A stretch of 15,546 nucleotides of DNA from an uncultured Alcaligenaceae bacterium (GCA_937952975.1 CALFXX010000179.1:1-15546), one strand, 5' to 3'. Counted from the stretch's first letter, positions 1 through 7,466 are shown. Program-made: numbers and translations. Notes: generated by a model from the sequence alone, not told the origin.

Positions 1-817
1 CATAGGCGACATTGGTGGTGTGCGCCGCCTGGCACGAATCAATGCGCCAAAGTGGCTGACCAAGCGGCGAAAACACCCATACGATCCCTGCGCCTGCGTG
101 TGCAACCACGAGGTTACCCGCTTGATCAACGGCCATACCATCTGGACCAGAGCCTCCAGACATTTGTACAAAGAGGCCAGGGCGCACTAGTCCAGTGCCG
201 TCAGGCAACAGGTTGGCACGCCATATGCAGTTACCACGCGTGGCGGCAACATAAAGAGTTTTTTCGTTCGGGCTCATCACGATGCCATTGGGGCTTGGGA
301 TGTGATCGAGCATGCGCACGGTATGACCAGAAGCGTCGCGGCGGTACACGCGCCCGCTTGGATCTTGAATTGCGCTTTGACCTTGATCTGTGAAATAGAT
401 GTCGCCATTGCGGGCGATGTACAAATCGTTCAAGCCTTTAAAGTTTTCGGTCATGTAGCGCTGCGCGATTGTTGAAACGCTGCCGCGCTCGGGGTCGAGT
501 AATAACAAGCCACACTTGTGGTCAGCGATAAAAATCCGTCCATCTTGATGAATTTTTAAACCATTCGGTTCGCCATCCCACTCGGCGACAACGTCAATAT
601 CACCAGACGGTTTCACTTTAAACACGCGACCAAAGGCGATATCGACCAAGTACAGATTGCCCGCCTTGTCGAACGCTGGCCCCTCAATAAAACAATCGGT
701 ATGAGGGCTGCTTTTCCCTGCCGCGACACGTTCTGCGCTAATTTGACCTGGGCGACGATATTTGTCAGGGATGCGTGCGAAGACTTCAGTTTTTTTGACG
801 GGTGGGGCGGGATACAT
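1..817 (-). CDS. SMP-30/gluconolactonase/LRE family protein, 3' end missing
   Basis: A reading frame open to the left edge starts at ATG 815-817 (read leftward) and gives 272 codons. It belongs to the six-bladed beta-propeller family of SMP-30/gluconolactonases, divalent-metal enzymes that hydrolyse sugar lactones or related esters. The expected metal ligands are visible: E45 in EGPAFD, N130 in FKGLND, N177 in SPNGI and D226 in GPDGM. Blade-type repeats such as AGNLYLVD, DGRIFIAD, NGDIYFTD and AGNLVVAH recur. The last readable residues, TTNVAY, match the segment near the C-terminus in this family, so only a few dozen codons should be missing. No signal peptide is seen, so it is probably cytoplasmic. 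An AGGA lies about 11 bases ahead of the start. The substrate cannot be read from sequence. It is divergent from the hydrolase at 912. Confidence 0.9.
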   Translation of the reverse strand, partial: MYPAPPVKKTEVFARIPDKYRRPGQISAERVAAGKSSPHTDCFIEGPAFDKAGNLYLVDIAFGRVFKVKPSGDIDVVAEWDGEPNGLKIHQDGRIFIADHKCGLLLLDPERGSVSTIAQRYMTENFKGLNDLYIARNGDIYFTDQGQSAIQDPSGRVYRRDASGHTVRMLDHIPSPNGIVMSPNEKTLYVAATRGNCIWRANLLPDGTGLVRPGLFVQMSGGSGPDGMAVDQAGNLVVAHAGAGIVWVFSPLGQPLWRIDSCQAAHTTNVAY

Positions 818-897
818 AGGGGTTCGATCCTGACTGAATAATTATTGTATTGTTAAGGCTTATGGCGACTCTTTTAGCAGTCGGCCTCGTAAAAATC

Positions 898-902
898 AAG
901 GA
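898..902 (+). promoter_or_regulatory. Ribosome binding site deciding the GTG start at 912
   Basis: AAGGA at 898-902 lies 9 bases before GTG 912. The next candidate, ATG 942, has no purine-rich site in front of it, so the GTG start is preferred. The remaining divergent gap, 818-911, is AT-rich around 838-865 and carries ATTGTA at 844-849, which reads leftward as TACAAT, a possible -10 box for the SMP-30 gene. I find no good -35 partner for it. Confidence 0.5.
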
Positions 903-911
903 TACCTAATC

Positions 912-1838
912 GTGCGACTTGAACGCTGGTCCGGACTGTTGATGCAAGGTTGCACAATTTTTCGGGCTCTCCTTGCGCGTTTGCTGCCGCGCGACCTGTG
1001 CGTCTGTTTGTGCCTTGCAACGATTACGACGGCGAGTGCACAACAAATCGCCTTGCCTTCTGAGGTCATTTTTATCCCTAAAAAAATACCTCTGGCGACG
1101 CTCGAGCTTGAGACAACCGTTTACAAGCCGCCCGGAGCTGGGCCATTTCCGTTGGTTGTGATTAATCACGGCAAGGCAGCAGGCGCGCCCGGATTGCAAC
1201 CGCGTTACACGCCGGGTTGGGCGGCGCGGTACTTTATTGAGCGTGGCTACGTTGTTTTTGTGCCGATGCGCACTGGCTTCTCTAAATCAACAGGCGGTTA
1301 TGTTGGTGCCGGTTGCAATATCGAGTCAAATGGTTTGGTGCAGGCTGAAGATGTTGCGGTAACCGTAGCCTTCGCACATTCGCAAAGATACGTCGATCGG
1401 ACTCAGACCCTGGTCGTCGGGCAATCGCATGGCGGCTGGACCACGCTTGCCTACGGAGCTGCAAATCCAGATCGTTCGGTGAAGGGATTGGTAAATTTTG
1501 CAGGCGGGCTGCGTCAAGAACAATGCATTGGCTGGCGACTCAACCTCGCTAAGGCTGCGGCAAATTACGCTGCAGAGACAAAACTACCATCGCTATGGTT
1601 CTATGGTGACAATGATAGTTTCTTTTCGAAAGAGGTCTATTCAGAAATGTTTGCACGCTACAGTAAAGCGAATCCGCGAGCGCAGCTGGTGGCCTACGGC
1701 GAATTCGGGCAAGATTCTCATGCCTTGTTTGGAAGCAAGGGTGGACGTGCAATCTGGCAACCTCATCTTGAAGCGTTCATGCAGCAGCTTGGACTGCCCG
1801 TGAAAGTTGTGTATCCTCAATATCGGCCCAACCCTTGA
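912..1838 (+). CDS. Secreted alpha/beta-hydrolase, dienelactone hydrolase-like
   Basis: This 308-residue protein has the alpha/beta-hydrolase fold. The nucleophile elbow is GQSHGG with S172. The oxyanion-hole HG is at residues 86-87. The probable acid is D235 in YGDND, and the catalytic histidine is H270 in DSHALF. The N-terminus has a long charged n-region, a hydrophobic cysteine-containing core (about 28-40) and a likely signal peptidase site after ASA (41-43), so the mature enzyme should be periplasmic. C135 and C205 could form a disulfide there. Family members hydrolyse esters or lactones; the substrate here is unknown. A GTG start is chosen because of the AAGGA ahead of it. The gene is 43 bases upstream of the racemase-family gene and probably co-transcribed with it. 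Confidence 0.85.
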   Translation: MRLERWSGLLMQGCTIFRALLARLLPRDLCVCLCLATITTASAQQIALPSEVIFIPKKIPLATLELETTVYKPPGAGPFPLVVINHGKAAGAPGLQPRYTPGWAARYFIERGYVVFVPMRTGFSKSTGGYVGAGCNIESNGLVQAEDVAVTVAFAHSQRYVDRTQTLVVGQSHGGWTTLAYGAANPDRSVKGLVNFAGGLRQEQCIGWRLNLAKAAANYAAETKLPSLWFYGDNDSFFSKEVYSEMFARYSKANPRAQLVAYGEFGQDSHALFGSKGGRAIWQPHLEAFMQQLGLPVKVVYPQYRPNP

Positions 1839-1881
1839 GGCTTGACTCAATAACCATCCGAGGATGAACTAGGACGTTGCT

Positions 1882-2667
1882 ATGAAAAACGAAGTCGAAT
1901 ATGGCGCTCGGGGGATTTTGGGTTTGCTGGTACCGCAGGCCAACACGACGGCCGAGCCTGAAGTGCAGATCATGCTTGATCCTGACATTGCGCTGTTAAC
2001 GGGTCGTCTCACAAGCCCCCAACCCGAGATGCGCGAGCGGCTCGAAGATTTTTTGACAAATATCGATCAATTTATTGCGACTTTTTCAAATGCGCCGCTG
2101 GCCGGCCTTGGGTTTTTGATTACGGGTTCAACCTATCATTTCGAGCACTCAGAAGAAGACGCCTACTTTGAGCAACTTAGTCAGCGTTACGGTTACCCAA
2201 TTGTTTCGGCGGGGCAGTCAATTCGTCGAGCGTTTGCTGCTTTGGGCGTCAAGCGGATTGGCTTGGTGAGCCCCTATCCACAATGGTTGACTGAGCGAAG
2301 CGCCGCGTATTGGGCACGTGCGGGTATCGAGATCATAGGGATTGAATCGCCGCAGGCAGTAGGGGGCTTTCACAATATTTATACGCTGCGCAATGATGCT
2401 GTTTTAGCCGCGGCCGAGCGGTTATTGCCACTTAAACCGGATCTTATCTTATTGGCTGGTGCAGGCATGCCAACCTTGGCACCGATCATGTCTTTGGCTG
2501 ATCGGGGATGCGTTGCGATCTCGTCAAATTTTTGTATGGCCTGGCAGTTGATGCAAATGCCTTCTGGCGATTACCTGAACCGACAGTCGCTTGAGCGCTT
2601 GTTACAGCCCGAGGCGCCTTGGCGTGCCGCCTTCAGGTTGCGGTATCCCGCTGCGTGCAATGTTTAG
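1882..2667 (+). CDS. Asp/Glu racemase superfamily protein (maleate isomerase/arylmalonate decarboxylase-like), catalytic Cys absent
   Basis: A 261-residue protein of the two-lobed Asp/Glu racemase superfamily, in the maleate cis-trans isomerase/arylmalonate decarboxylase branch. Its N-terminus has GILGLLVPQANTTAEPE (11-27), whose PxxNTTxEPE form binds a substrate carboxylate in that branch. The SSN at 214-216 near the C-terminus also fits. Characterised enzymes use one or two cysteines, one after the third strand and one around residue 190. Here the corresponding stretches read LITGSTYHF (79-87) and LLAGAGMPT (190-198), with no cysteine. C210 and C218 lie elsewhere. Either the chemistry differs or the protein does not racemise or isomerise. 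AGGA sits 8 bases before the ATG. No signal peptide, so cytoplasmic. A pathway role in conversion of dicarboxylates or 2-aryl/alkyl malonates is only a guess. Confidence 0.82.
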   Translation: MKNEVEYGARGILGLLVPQANTTAEPEVQIMLDPDIALLTGRLTSPQPEMRERLEDFLTNIDQFIATFSNAPLAGLGFLITGSTYHFEHSEEDAYFEQLSQRYGYPIVSAGQSIRRAFAALGVKRIGLVSPYPQWLTERSAAYWARAGIEIIGIESPQAVGGFHNIYTLRNDAVLAAAERLLPLKPDLILLAGAGMPTLAPIMSLADRGCVAISSNFCMAWQLMQMPSGDYLNRQSLERLLQPEAPWRAAFRLRYPAACNV

Positions 2668-2759
2668 GCAGGTTTGTGCGCGCGTAACGTGTTAGTGTTT
2701 CAAAGGGCGCGGCGTGTTTGGGCTGAGCCGCCGAGTGATGTATTTCATGGGGTGTATAT

Positions 2760-3047
2760 ATGATGTTCAAAAAACAGTTAATTTCAAGCGCCTTGGCGTT
2801 TGCTTTGGTTTCACTTGCTGGGGGCAGTGTTGCGCAAACAGTAGACGCCGCAACCCAGGCTAAATTGACCGAGCTCGAAACGCGATTTAAAGCGGCGGAT
2901 AAAAATGCGGATGGCAAATTGACGCTTGAAGAGGCTAAAGACGGCATGCCTCGCATTGCTGACGCGTTTGGCCATATCGACGTCGAGAAAAAAGGCTACT
3001 TAACGCTCGATCAAATCAAAGCGGTGCTGCTTAAAAACGGCGGCTAG
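2760..3047 (+). CDS. Small secreted EF-hand protein
   Basis: A 95-residue protein with a clear signal peptide (KK at 4-5, hydrophobic core 7-21, likely cleavage after SVA at 23-25). The mature part of about 70 residues carries an EF-hand pair. The first loop, DKNADGKLTLEE at 47-58, is canonical, with D47, N49, D51, T55 and E58 as calcium ligands. The second, DVEKKGYLTLDQ at 74-85, is degenerate: K at position 5 and Q at position 12 should weaken or abolish calcium binding. The protein is therefore likely periplasmic, perhaps binding one calcium ion. GGGG 7 bases before ATG 2760 is the only ribosome-binding candidate; ATG 2763 is an equally possible start. It has no obvious functional link to its neighbours. 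Confidence 0.82.
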   Translation: MMFKKQLISSALAFALVSLAGGSVAQTVDAATQAKLTELETRFKAADKNADGKLTLEEAKDGMPRIADAFGHIDVEKKGYLTLDQIKAVLLKNGG

Positions 3048-3058
3048 GTTTGTGGTGA

Positions 3059-3841
3059 TTAGTTACCGTTAAATTGAGCGGTACGCTTTTCTTTCCATGC
3101 CAGGGCGCCTTCTTTCATATCGTTTGATTGTTCAGCGATTGCGACGGCGCGACGAATCTCTGCCTCATCAAGTTGACCGCGCGCAATCAGATTTAAGTGC
3201 TTTTTAATGCCCAGCAAGGCAAGCGGTGCCATACCGGCGAGTTGTTCGCTCAAGGCATCGACGCGTGTCAACAGCAAGTCAGGCGCCACGATCTCAGTCA
3301 AAAAACCGATCTCTAACATTTCGTCTGATTCGATTTTTTCGCACGTCAAAAACAGTTTTTTTGCATGATTTAAACCGAGGCGGGTGATGTAACGAACCAT
3401 ACCTCCGGGGTAAAAATGCAGCCCAAGCCTGGCCGCTGGCATGAACATATTTGCGCTTGGCACGCCAACTCTAAAATCACAGGCAAGGCTTAGATCAGTG
3501 CCACCGCCGTAGACACCCCCATTAATCGCTGCGATCGTGACAGGCCGAGCCTGTTCAATCAAGTCCACCGTGTCGCCAAAGTATGTCGAGGACGGTGCTG
3601 TATCGGCTGCGAGTGAAGAAATATCATAACCACTGCAAAAATATTTGCCGTCAGCGACAAACTTTAAAACCAAAATATCAGGGTTCGCATTAACAGTGTT
3701 CAAGTGATCTTTGATGACGTCTAAATCGGTTGGACTTAAGCGATTGGCATAGGCAGGGTTGCGCAGACGAATGGTTGCGATGCGACCGGTCACGCTGAGG
3801 GCGGGGGTTGTGGGTTCAGTTGAATTCGCCGTGGCGGTCAT
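3059..3841 (-). CDS. Enoyl-CoA hydratase/isomerase (crotonase) family protein
   Basis: A 260-residue crotonase-fold protein. The two oxyanion-hole segments that hold the thioester carbonyl are present: KYFCSGYDIS (66-75) and NGGVYGGGTD (107-116). The two glutamates of classical enoyl-CoA hydratase are not conserved: D116 stands at the first site and A136 in FMPAARLG at the second. Simple hydration by the standard mechanism is therefore doubtful; isomerase, hydrolase or decarboxylase chemistry is possible, as crotonase-fold enzymes vary widely. It is cytoplasmic and acts on acyl-CoA esters. GAAGG lies 9 bases before the ATG. The gene is convergent with the EF-hand gene and divergent from the Bug/CoA-transferase cluster, whose activated product it could use. 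Confidence 0.88.
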   Translation of the reverse strand: MTATANSTEPTTPALSVTGRIATIRLRNPAYANRLSPTDLDVIKDHLNTVNANPDILVLKFVADGKYFCSGYDISSLAADTAPSSTYFGDTVDLIEQARPVTIAAINGGVYGGGTDLSLACDFRVGVPSANMFMPAARLGLHFYPGGMVRYITRLGLNHAKKLFLTCEKIESDEMLEIGFLTEIVAPDLLLTRVDALSEQLAGMAPLALLGIKKHLNLIARGQLDEAEIRRAVAIAEQSNDMKEGALAWKEKRTAQFNGN

Positions 3842-4125
3842 GTCGAGTAGCCTTCGTGAGAGATAGCGTCAGGTTGAAATGAAGCGGTGGGCCGCGCTGA
3901 GCGCGGTGATCCACAAAACAGCGCCCGAGTCAGGCGAGCTGGATATTACCGATATTTTACGTTGTTGCCCTAAGAACCCGCCGGCCCTAGTTGAAGAATC
4001 ACTTCGCTGCAGAACCACCCGCGCTCGGGTATGCTTTCTGTTAACGTTTGCGAAAATATGTGCAAAATAAGCCGCTCAGACGGCGCTAAGAAAAATTATG
4101 GATGCGAATCCATAGGAGACAGTAG
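3842..4125. promoter_or_regulatory. Divergent gap between crotonase gene and Bug cluster, with GC-rich dyad
   Basis: No convincing gene lies in these 284 bases. They must hold the promoters of both the leftward crotonase gene and the rightward Bug cluster, but I see no confident -35/-10 pair. A perfect inverted repeat, CCGCGC-TGA-GCGCGG, lies at 3892-3906, about 50 bases ahead of the leftward start. It could be an operator or a hairpin in that leader. GATATT occurs twice (3942-3947 and 3951-3956). A weaker GCCG/CGGC pair near 4071-4085 is followed by an A-rich run. The separate hairpin at 4097-4114 is described on its own. Confidence 0.4.
4097..4118 (+). promoter_or_regulatory. Hairpin with GCGA tetraloop touching the ribosome binding site of the TTG-started Bug gene
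   Basis: TATGGAT (4097-4103) pairs perfectly with ATCCATA (4108-4114) around the loop GCGA, a stable GNRA tetraloop. The last base of the stem is the first A of AGGAG (4114-4118), which lies 7 bases before TTG 4126. In mRNA the hairpin would press directly against the Shine-Dalgarno sequence, so it could tune translation of the receptor or protect the 5' end. The structure is seen in sequence; its function is inference. Confidence 0.5.
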
Positions 4126-5106
4126 TTGAAACACCAGTTTGCTCGATTTTTGCGCGTAAGCGTGCTCGGCATGTTCAGCCTGTTCGTCGCTGTCGCAGCG
4201 GCGCCAGCAACTGCTTACCCCGAACGTCCAATTCGCTTGGTTGTACCTAATGCTGCGGGTGGCGGAACCGACGCTTTTGCACGCGTGATCGCGCAAAAAC
4301 TGGGTGAGGCCCTTAATCAAACCGTAGTGGTTGAAAATAAACCCGGCGCGCAGGGCGGGATTGGTACCGCGTTTGGCGCAAAAGCAGCCCCCGATGGCTA
4401 TACGTTGACGATCGGCTTTGTCAGTACCTTAGCGGTGAATCCCTTTGTGTACCCCGATATTGGCTATGAGCCGCTGAAGGATTTTGTCGCTGTGGCGATG
4501 GGTGTGAACCAACCATACCTGATGGTGACCTATCCGGCTTCGCCCTATCAAACGTTGCAAGAGTTCGCGCAGTTTGCAAAACAGAAAAAAGGTGGTGCGA
4601 CCTTTGCGTCGACGTCATCTCAAACCGAACTGATCGGGGTGTTGTTTCAGACACTGCTCGAGACTCGGATGCTGTATATCCCGTACAAAAATGCGACCAC
4701 GGCAGTTGTTGAGCTCTCGCGTGGCGATATCGATGTGATGGTGGCGAGCTTGCCGTCGGCGATCCCTTTGCTCAGTGCTGGCAAGCTCAAGGCCTTGGCG
4801 GTGACGGGTCACAAACGGGCGGCAGCCTTACCGAATGTACCAAGTGCAGCCGAGGCTGGCTTCCCCGCATTTGAAGCCGATGGTTGGTATGGCATTGTTG
4901 CGCCGAAGGGGACACCTGAGGCGATCGTGCAACTCTTGAATAAACACATTAATGCGATCTTAGCCATGCCTGATGTACAGCAAAATTTGATTGCCGCAGG
5001 GTTTGAGATCCTGACGGGTACTCCAGCCGAATTTGCAGCGATGATCGAGCGCGACTACAAACGTTGGGGTAAGGTCGCCCAAACACAAAAATCAATGAGG
5101 AAATAA
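4126..5106 (+). CDS. Bug/TctC family periplasmic solute-binding receptor
   Basis: A 326-residue extracytoplasmic receptor of the Bug (TctC) family, which bind small carboxylated ligands in the periplasm of Burkholderiales. The signal peptide ends after ATA (28-30). The mature start YPERPIRLVVPNAAGGGTDA (31-50) is the family hallmark, with D49 in the ligand loop. VVVENKPGAQGGIG (67-80), AAPDGYTL and PYKN (about 185) are the other expected blocks, and the length is normal. TTG 4126 is chosen because AGGAG lies 7 bases before it and it keeps the whole signal peptide; the next ATG, 4171, would remove half of it. The stop is 2 bases from the next start, so it is translationally coupled to the CoA-transferase. 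No TctA/TctB membrane genes are present in the window. Confidence 0.93.
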   Translation: MKHQFARFLRVSVLGMFSLFVAVAAAPATAYPERPIRLVVPNAAGGGTDAFARVIAQKLGEALNQTVVVENKPGAQGGIGTAFGAKAAPDGYTLTIGFVSTLAVNPFVYPDIGYEPLKDFVAVAMGVNQPYLMVTYPASPYQTLQEFAQFAKQKKGGATFASTSSQTELIGVLFQTLLETRMLYIPYKNATTAVVELSRGDIDVMVASLPSAIPLLSAGKLKALAVTGHKRAAALPNVPSAAEAGFPAFEADGWYGIVAPKGTPEAIVQLLNKHINAILAMPDVQQNLIAAGFEILTGTPAEFAAMIERDYKRWGKVAQTQKSMRK

Positions 5107-5108
5107 AC

Positions 5109-6302
5109 ATGACGACGACACGCCGTGGCCCACTGGCTCGCTTCAAAGTTCTAGATCTCACCCGCTTACGCTCGGGCCCGACCGCCGTGCGTCAACTTGC
5201 GGATTGGGGAGCCGATGTGATTAAGATTGAAACCCCTGAGGCGTTGGGAGTGAGCGATGGTTGGGGCGATAGCCGTCTGGGGCCCGATTTTCAAAACTTG
5301 CATCGTAATAAGCGCAGTTTGACGCTTAATTTAAAAGAAGCAGAAGGGATTGCCATTTTTAAAAAGATGGCGGATCAGGCCGACGTGATTATTGAAAACT
5401 TTCGTCCAGATGTGAAATTTAGACTGGGTATCGATTATGAGAGTTTGAGCAAAACAAATCCCGGCTTGGTCTACGCCAGTATCTCTGGTTTTGGTCAAGA
5501 CGGCCCTTATGCCAAGCGTCCTGGTTACGATCAGATTGTGCAAGGCATGGGTGGGTTGATGGCCATTACTGGCTTGCCCGGGCAAGGGCCGGTGCGAGCA
5601 GGCATTGCGGTGGCTGACTCTGCCACGGGTTTGTTTTGTGCGCTGGGCGTGTTGACCGCATTGCTGGAACGTGAAGAATCCGGTAAGGGTCAGTGGGTGC
5701 AGACTTCCTTGCTCGAGTCGATGATTGGCATGCTCGACTTTCAAGCCGCGCGCTGGTTAATCAACAAAGAAATTCCAGAGCAGGCCGGTAATGATCATCC
5801 GACCTCGATCCCGACGGGGGTGTTCCCAACTGCAGATGGTCATATCAATATTGCAGGGGCCGGCGCCCAACAAATGTGGGAACGCCTCTGTAAGGCGGTC
5901 GGTGCCGAGTACTTGTTGGCAAAAGAAGAATACAAAACGGGTAAGCTGCGCTCGAATAATCGCGTTGCCTTGAACAAAGAGTTGGGCGCTATCACCAGCA
6001 CGCGTCCAACGCAAGAATGGATCGAGCGCTTTGAGGCGGCGAGCGTGGCTTGTGGCCCGATTTATACGATGGATCAGGTGTTTGCGGATGCGCAGACACG
6101 TCATCTTGGGATTGCAACTCCTGTTCATCACCCTGAACTCGGTGACATCGAAGTGGTGGGGCAACCGGTTGGATTGTCGCGCACCCCAAGCGAGATCCGT
6201 TCGGCGACACCCGCACGAGGCGGCGAGACCGATGAGGTGATGCGTGAGTTTGGTTACAGCGATGCGCAGATCGCGGATATGCGCGCTCGGCTTATCATCT
6301 AA
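5109..6302 (+). CDS. Class III (CaiB/BaiF family) acyl-CoA transferase
   Basis: A 397-residue family III CoA-transferase, which moves CoA between carboxylic acids through an aspartyl-CoA mixed anhydride, as in formyl-CoA:oxalate and carnitine CoA-transferases. The N-terminal Rossmann-like part contains VLDLTR (14-19) and LADWGADVIKIE (30-41). HRNKRSLTLNL (65-75), ENFRPDV (96-102) and ASISGFGQDGPYA (123-135) follow. The catalytic aspartate is expected at D170 in AVADSATG. Length is typical and no lesion is seen. AGGA lies 8 bases before the ATG and overlaps the tail of the receptor gene. Placed between two Bug receptors, it probably activates the acid they capture. The CoA donor and acceptor cannot be read from sequence. 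Confidence 0.93.
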   Translation: MTTTRRGPLARFKVLDLTRLRSGPTAVRQLADWGADVIKIETPEALGVSDGWGDSRLGPDFQNLHRNKRSLTLNLKEAEGIAIFKKMADQADVIIENFRPDVKFRLGIDYESLSKTNPGLVYASISGFGQDGPYAKRPGYDQIVQGMGGLMAITGLPGQGPVRAGIAVADSATGLFCALGVLTALLEREESGKGQWVQTSLLESMIGMLDFQAARWLINKEIPEQAGNDHPTSIPTGVFPTADGHINIAGAGAQQMWERLCKAVGAEYLLAKEEYKTGKLRSNNRVALNKELGAITSTRPTQEWIERFEAASVACGPIYTMDQVFADAQTRHLGIATPVHHPELGDIEVVGQPVGLSRTPSEIRSATPARGGETDEVMREFGYSDAQIADMRARLII

Positions 6303-6365
6303 GCAGTCAGTCACTGCGGTCGGGTCGAAAACATAAGCAATTTAAACGGCATAAATGAGAGCAAT

Positions 6366-7343
6366 ATGTTTTTAAAAAAATTCAAGCAACTGTCTTATTG
6401 TTTGACAGCACTGTTTTTTATAGCCGGTGCCGCGATTGCACAAGGTACGTATCCAACTAAGCCGATTAAGTTGATCGTGCCGCTTGCTGCCGGTGGTGCA
6501 AGCGACGTCGTCGCGCGAATTTTTGCCGCCAAGCTCGGCGAGCGCTTAGGCCAGCAGGTGATTGTTGAAAATCGCCCTGGTGCGGAAGGCTTGATTGGTG
6601 TGGATGCAGCAGTCAAGGCCGCACCTGATGGTTACACCCTGGTGCTCGGCTCAAGCACAACGCTGGCCGCAAATTTTCACTTGCGCAAGACCCTGCCGTT
6701 TCATCCTGTGAAAGATCTTGTGCCTGTTTCGATGGCGTTTCAGGGGTTTTTCAATATTCTGGTGATTAACCCTTCTGTACCCGCAAAGGATCTGAAAGAG
6801 TTTATTGCGTTAGCCAAGTCGCAACCCGGAAAACTTGATTACGGCACGGCGACAAGCGGTTCAAAAATTTGTGTTGAAACCTTCAAGGCGTTGGCTGGTA
6901 TTGACTTACAAATGGTCAATTACAAAAGTTCACCCCAAGCACTCAACGATTTGATGGGTGGGCAATTGCAGCTGATTTGTGAGCCTGTCGCCACGGCGAT
7001 GCCAAACATCTTGGCGGGTCGCTTGCGTTCAATTGGCGTCACGAGCGCCACGCCTCATCCGGCTGCCCCTAATTTGCCGACCGTGGCGCAAGAGGGCCTG
7101 CCAGGATTTGAGTACTCGGCTTGGGTGGCGGTGTTTGCCCCGGCCCAAACCCCCGCGGCAATCGTCGGGCGACTTGAAAAAGAGATTGCGTGGGTGTTGA
7201 ACGACCCCGAGACGATTAAAAAAGTTCAAGCCGCTGGCGTAGAGCCGATGCCGGGCGATTCAAAGGCCTTGGCGAACCTGTTGAATGCTGAACTAGAGCG
7301 GGCTGGCAGCGTTGTGAAGGCAGCGAAGATTCAGCCCGAGTAA
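6366..7343 (+). CDS. Second Bug/TctC family periplasmic solute-binding receptor
   Basis: A 325-residue Bug-family receptor. The signal peptide runs to AIA (23-25), and the mature start includes YPTKPIKLIVPLAAGGASD (29-47), with D47 at the usual ligand position. VIVENRPGAEGLIG (65-78) and AAPDGYTLVLG (85-95) follow. Two cysteines, C169 in GSKICVET and C205 in LQLICEPV, occupy segments that normally line the ligand cleft; in the periplasm they could be a disulfide or a ligand contact. Neither is present in the other receptor. GAGAG lies just ahead of the ATG. It follows the CoA-transferase after 63 bases that hold nothing I can recognise, and is probably in the same transcript. The ligand is unknown and need not be the same as that of the first receptor. 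Confidence 0.92.
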   Translation: MFLKKFKQLSYCLTALFFIAGAAIAQGTYPTKPIKLIVPLAAGGASDVVARIFAAKLGERLGQQVIVENRPGAEGLIGVDAAVKAAPDGYTLVLGSSTTLAANFHLRKTLPFHPVKDLVPVSMAFQGFFNILVINPSVPAKDLKEFIALAKSQPGKLDYGTATSGSKICVETFKALAGIDLQMVNYKSSPQALNDLMGGQLQLICEPVATAMPNILAGRLRSIGVTSATPHPAAPNLPTVAQEGLPGFEYSAWVAVFAPAQTPAAIVGRLEKEIAWVLNDPETIKKVQAAGVEPMPGDSKALANLLNAELERAGSVVKAAKIQPE

Positions 7344-7376
7344 CTTCTCTTTGACCTTAAGATTTAACTCGGGTTG
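7332..7376 (+). terminator. Possible weak terminator or attenuator stem across the stop of the second Bug gene
   Basis: Bases 7332-7341 (CAGCCCGAGT) pair with 7367-7376 (ACTCGGGTTG) in a 10-bp stem with one G-T wobble. The loop is long (25 bases) and only a short TTTT at 7381-7385 follows, after six other bases. This is not a classic intrinsic terminator. It may cause partial termination between the receptor and the downstream racemase-family gene. Confidence 0.25.
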
Positions 7377-7416
7377 GGTAGTTTTCAAACGATGGCAGTT
7401 GGGTGTTTAGCAAAAG

Positions 7417-7441
7417 GTTTCGAAGACGATTGTTTTTACAC
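7417..7441 (+). repeat. Direct repeat, copy 1 (25 bases, 50-base period)
   Basis: This stretch matches 7467-7491 at 23 of 25 positions; the differences are at 7421/7471 and 7426/7476. The shared core is CGATTGTTTTTACAC, which contains the small dyad TGT-N4-ACA. The two copies are exactly 50 bases apart, about five helical turns, and lie ahead of the gene at 7524. This layout suits a pair of operator sites on one face of the DNA. No transcription factor gene is in the window. Confidence 0.6.
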
Positions 7442-7466
7442 TACGGTGTTTGGTGTGTTGAAACAC

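Noticed and set aside
52..393. Rightward open frame of 113 codons
   Set aside because: Antisense to the SMP-30 gene, whose metal ligands and blade repeats are clear on the other strand.
3048..3058. Intrinsic terminator between the convergent EF-hand and crotonase genes
   Set aside because: The 11-base gap has no inverted repeat or T-run; none is visible.
3879..4070. Open frame of 63 codons in the divergent gap
   Set aside because: No ribosome binding site, no recognisable domain, arginine- and cysteine-rich composition typical of a chance frame, and it overlaps the GC-rich dyad and the expected promoter region.
5757..6314. Leftward open frame of 185 codons opposite the CoA-transferase
   Set aside because: Lies fully across a well-supported gene; the translation shows no family motif and has a shadow-frame composition.
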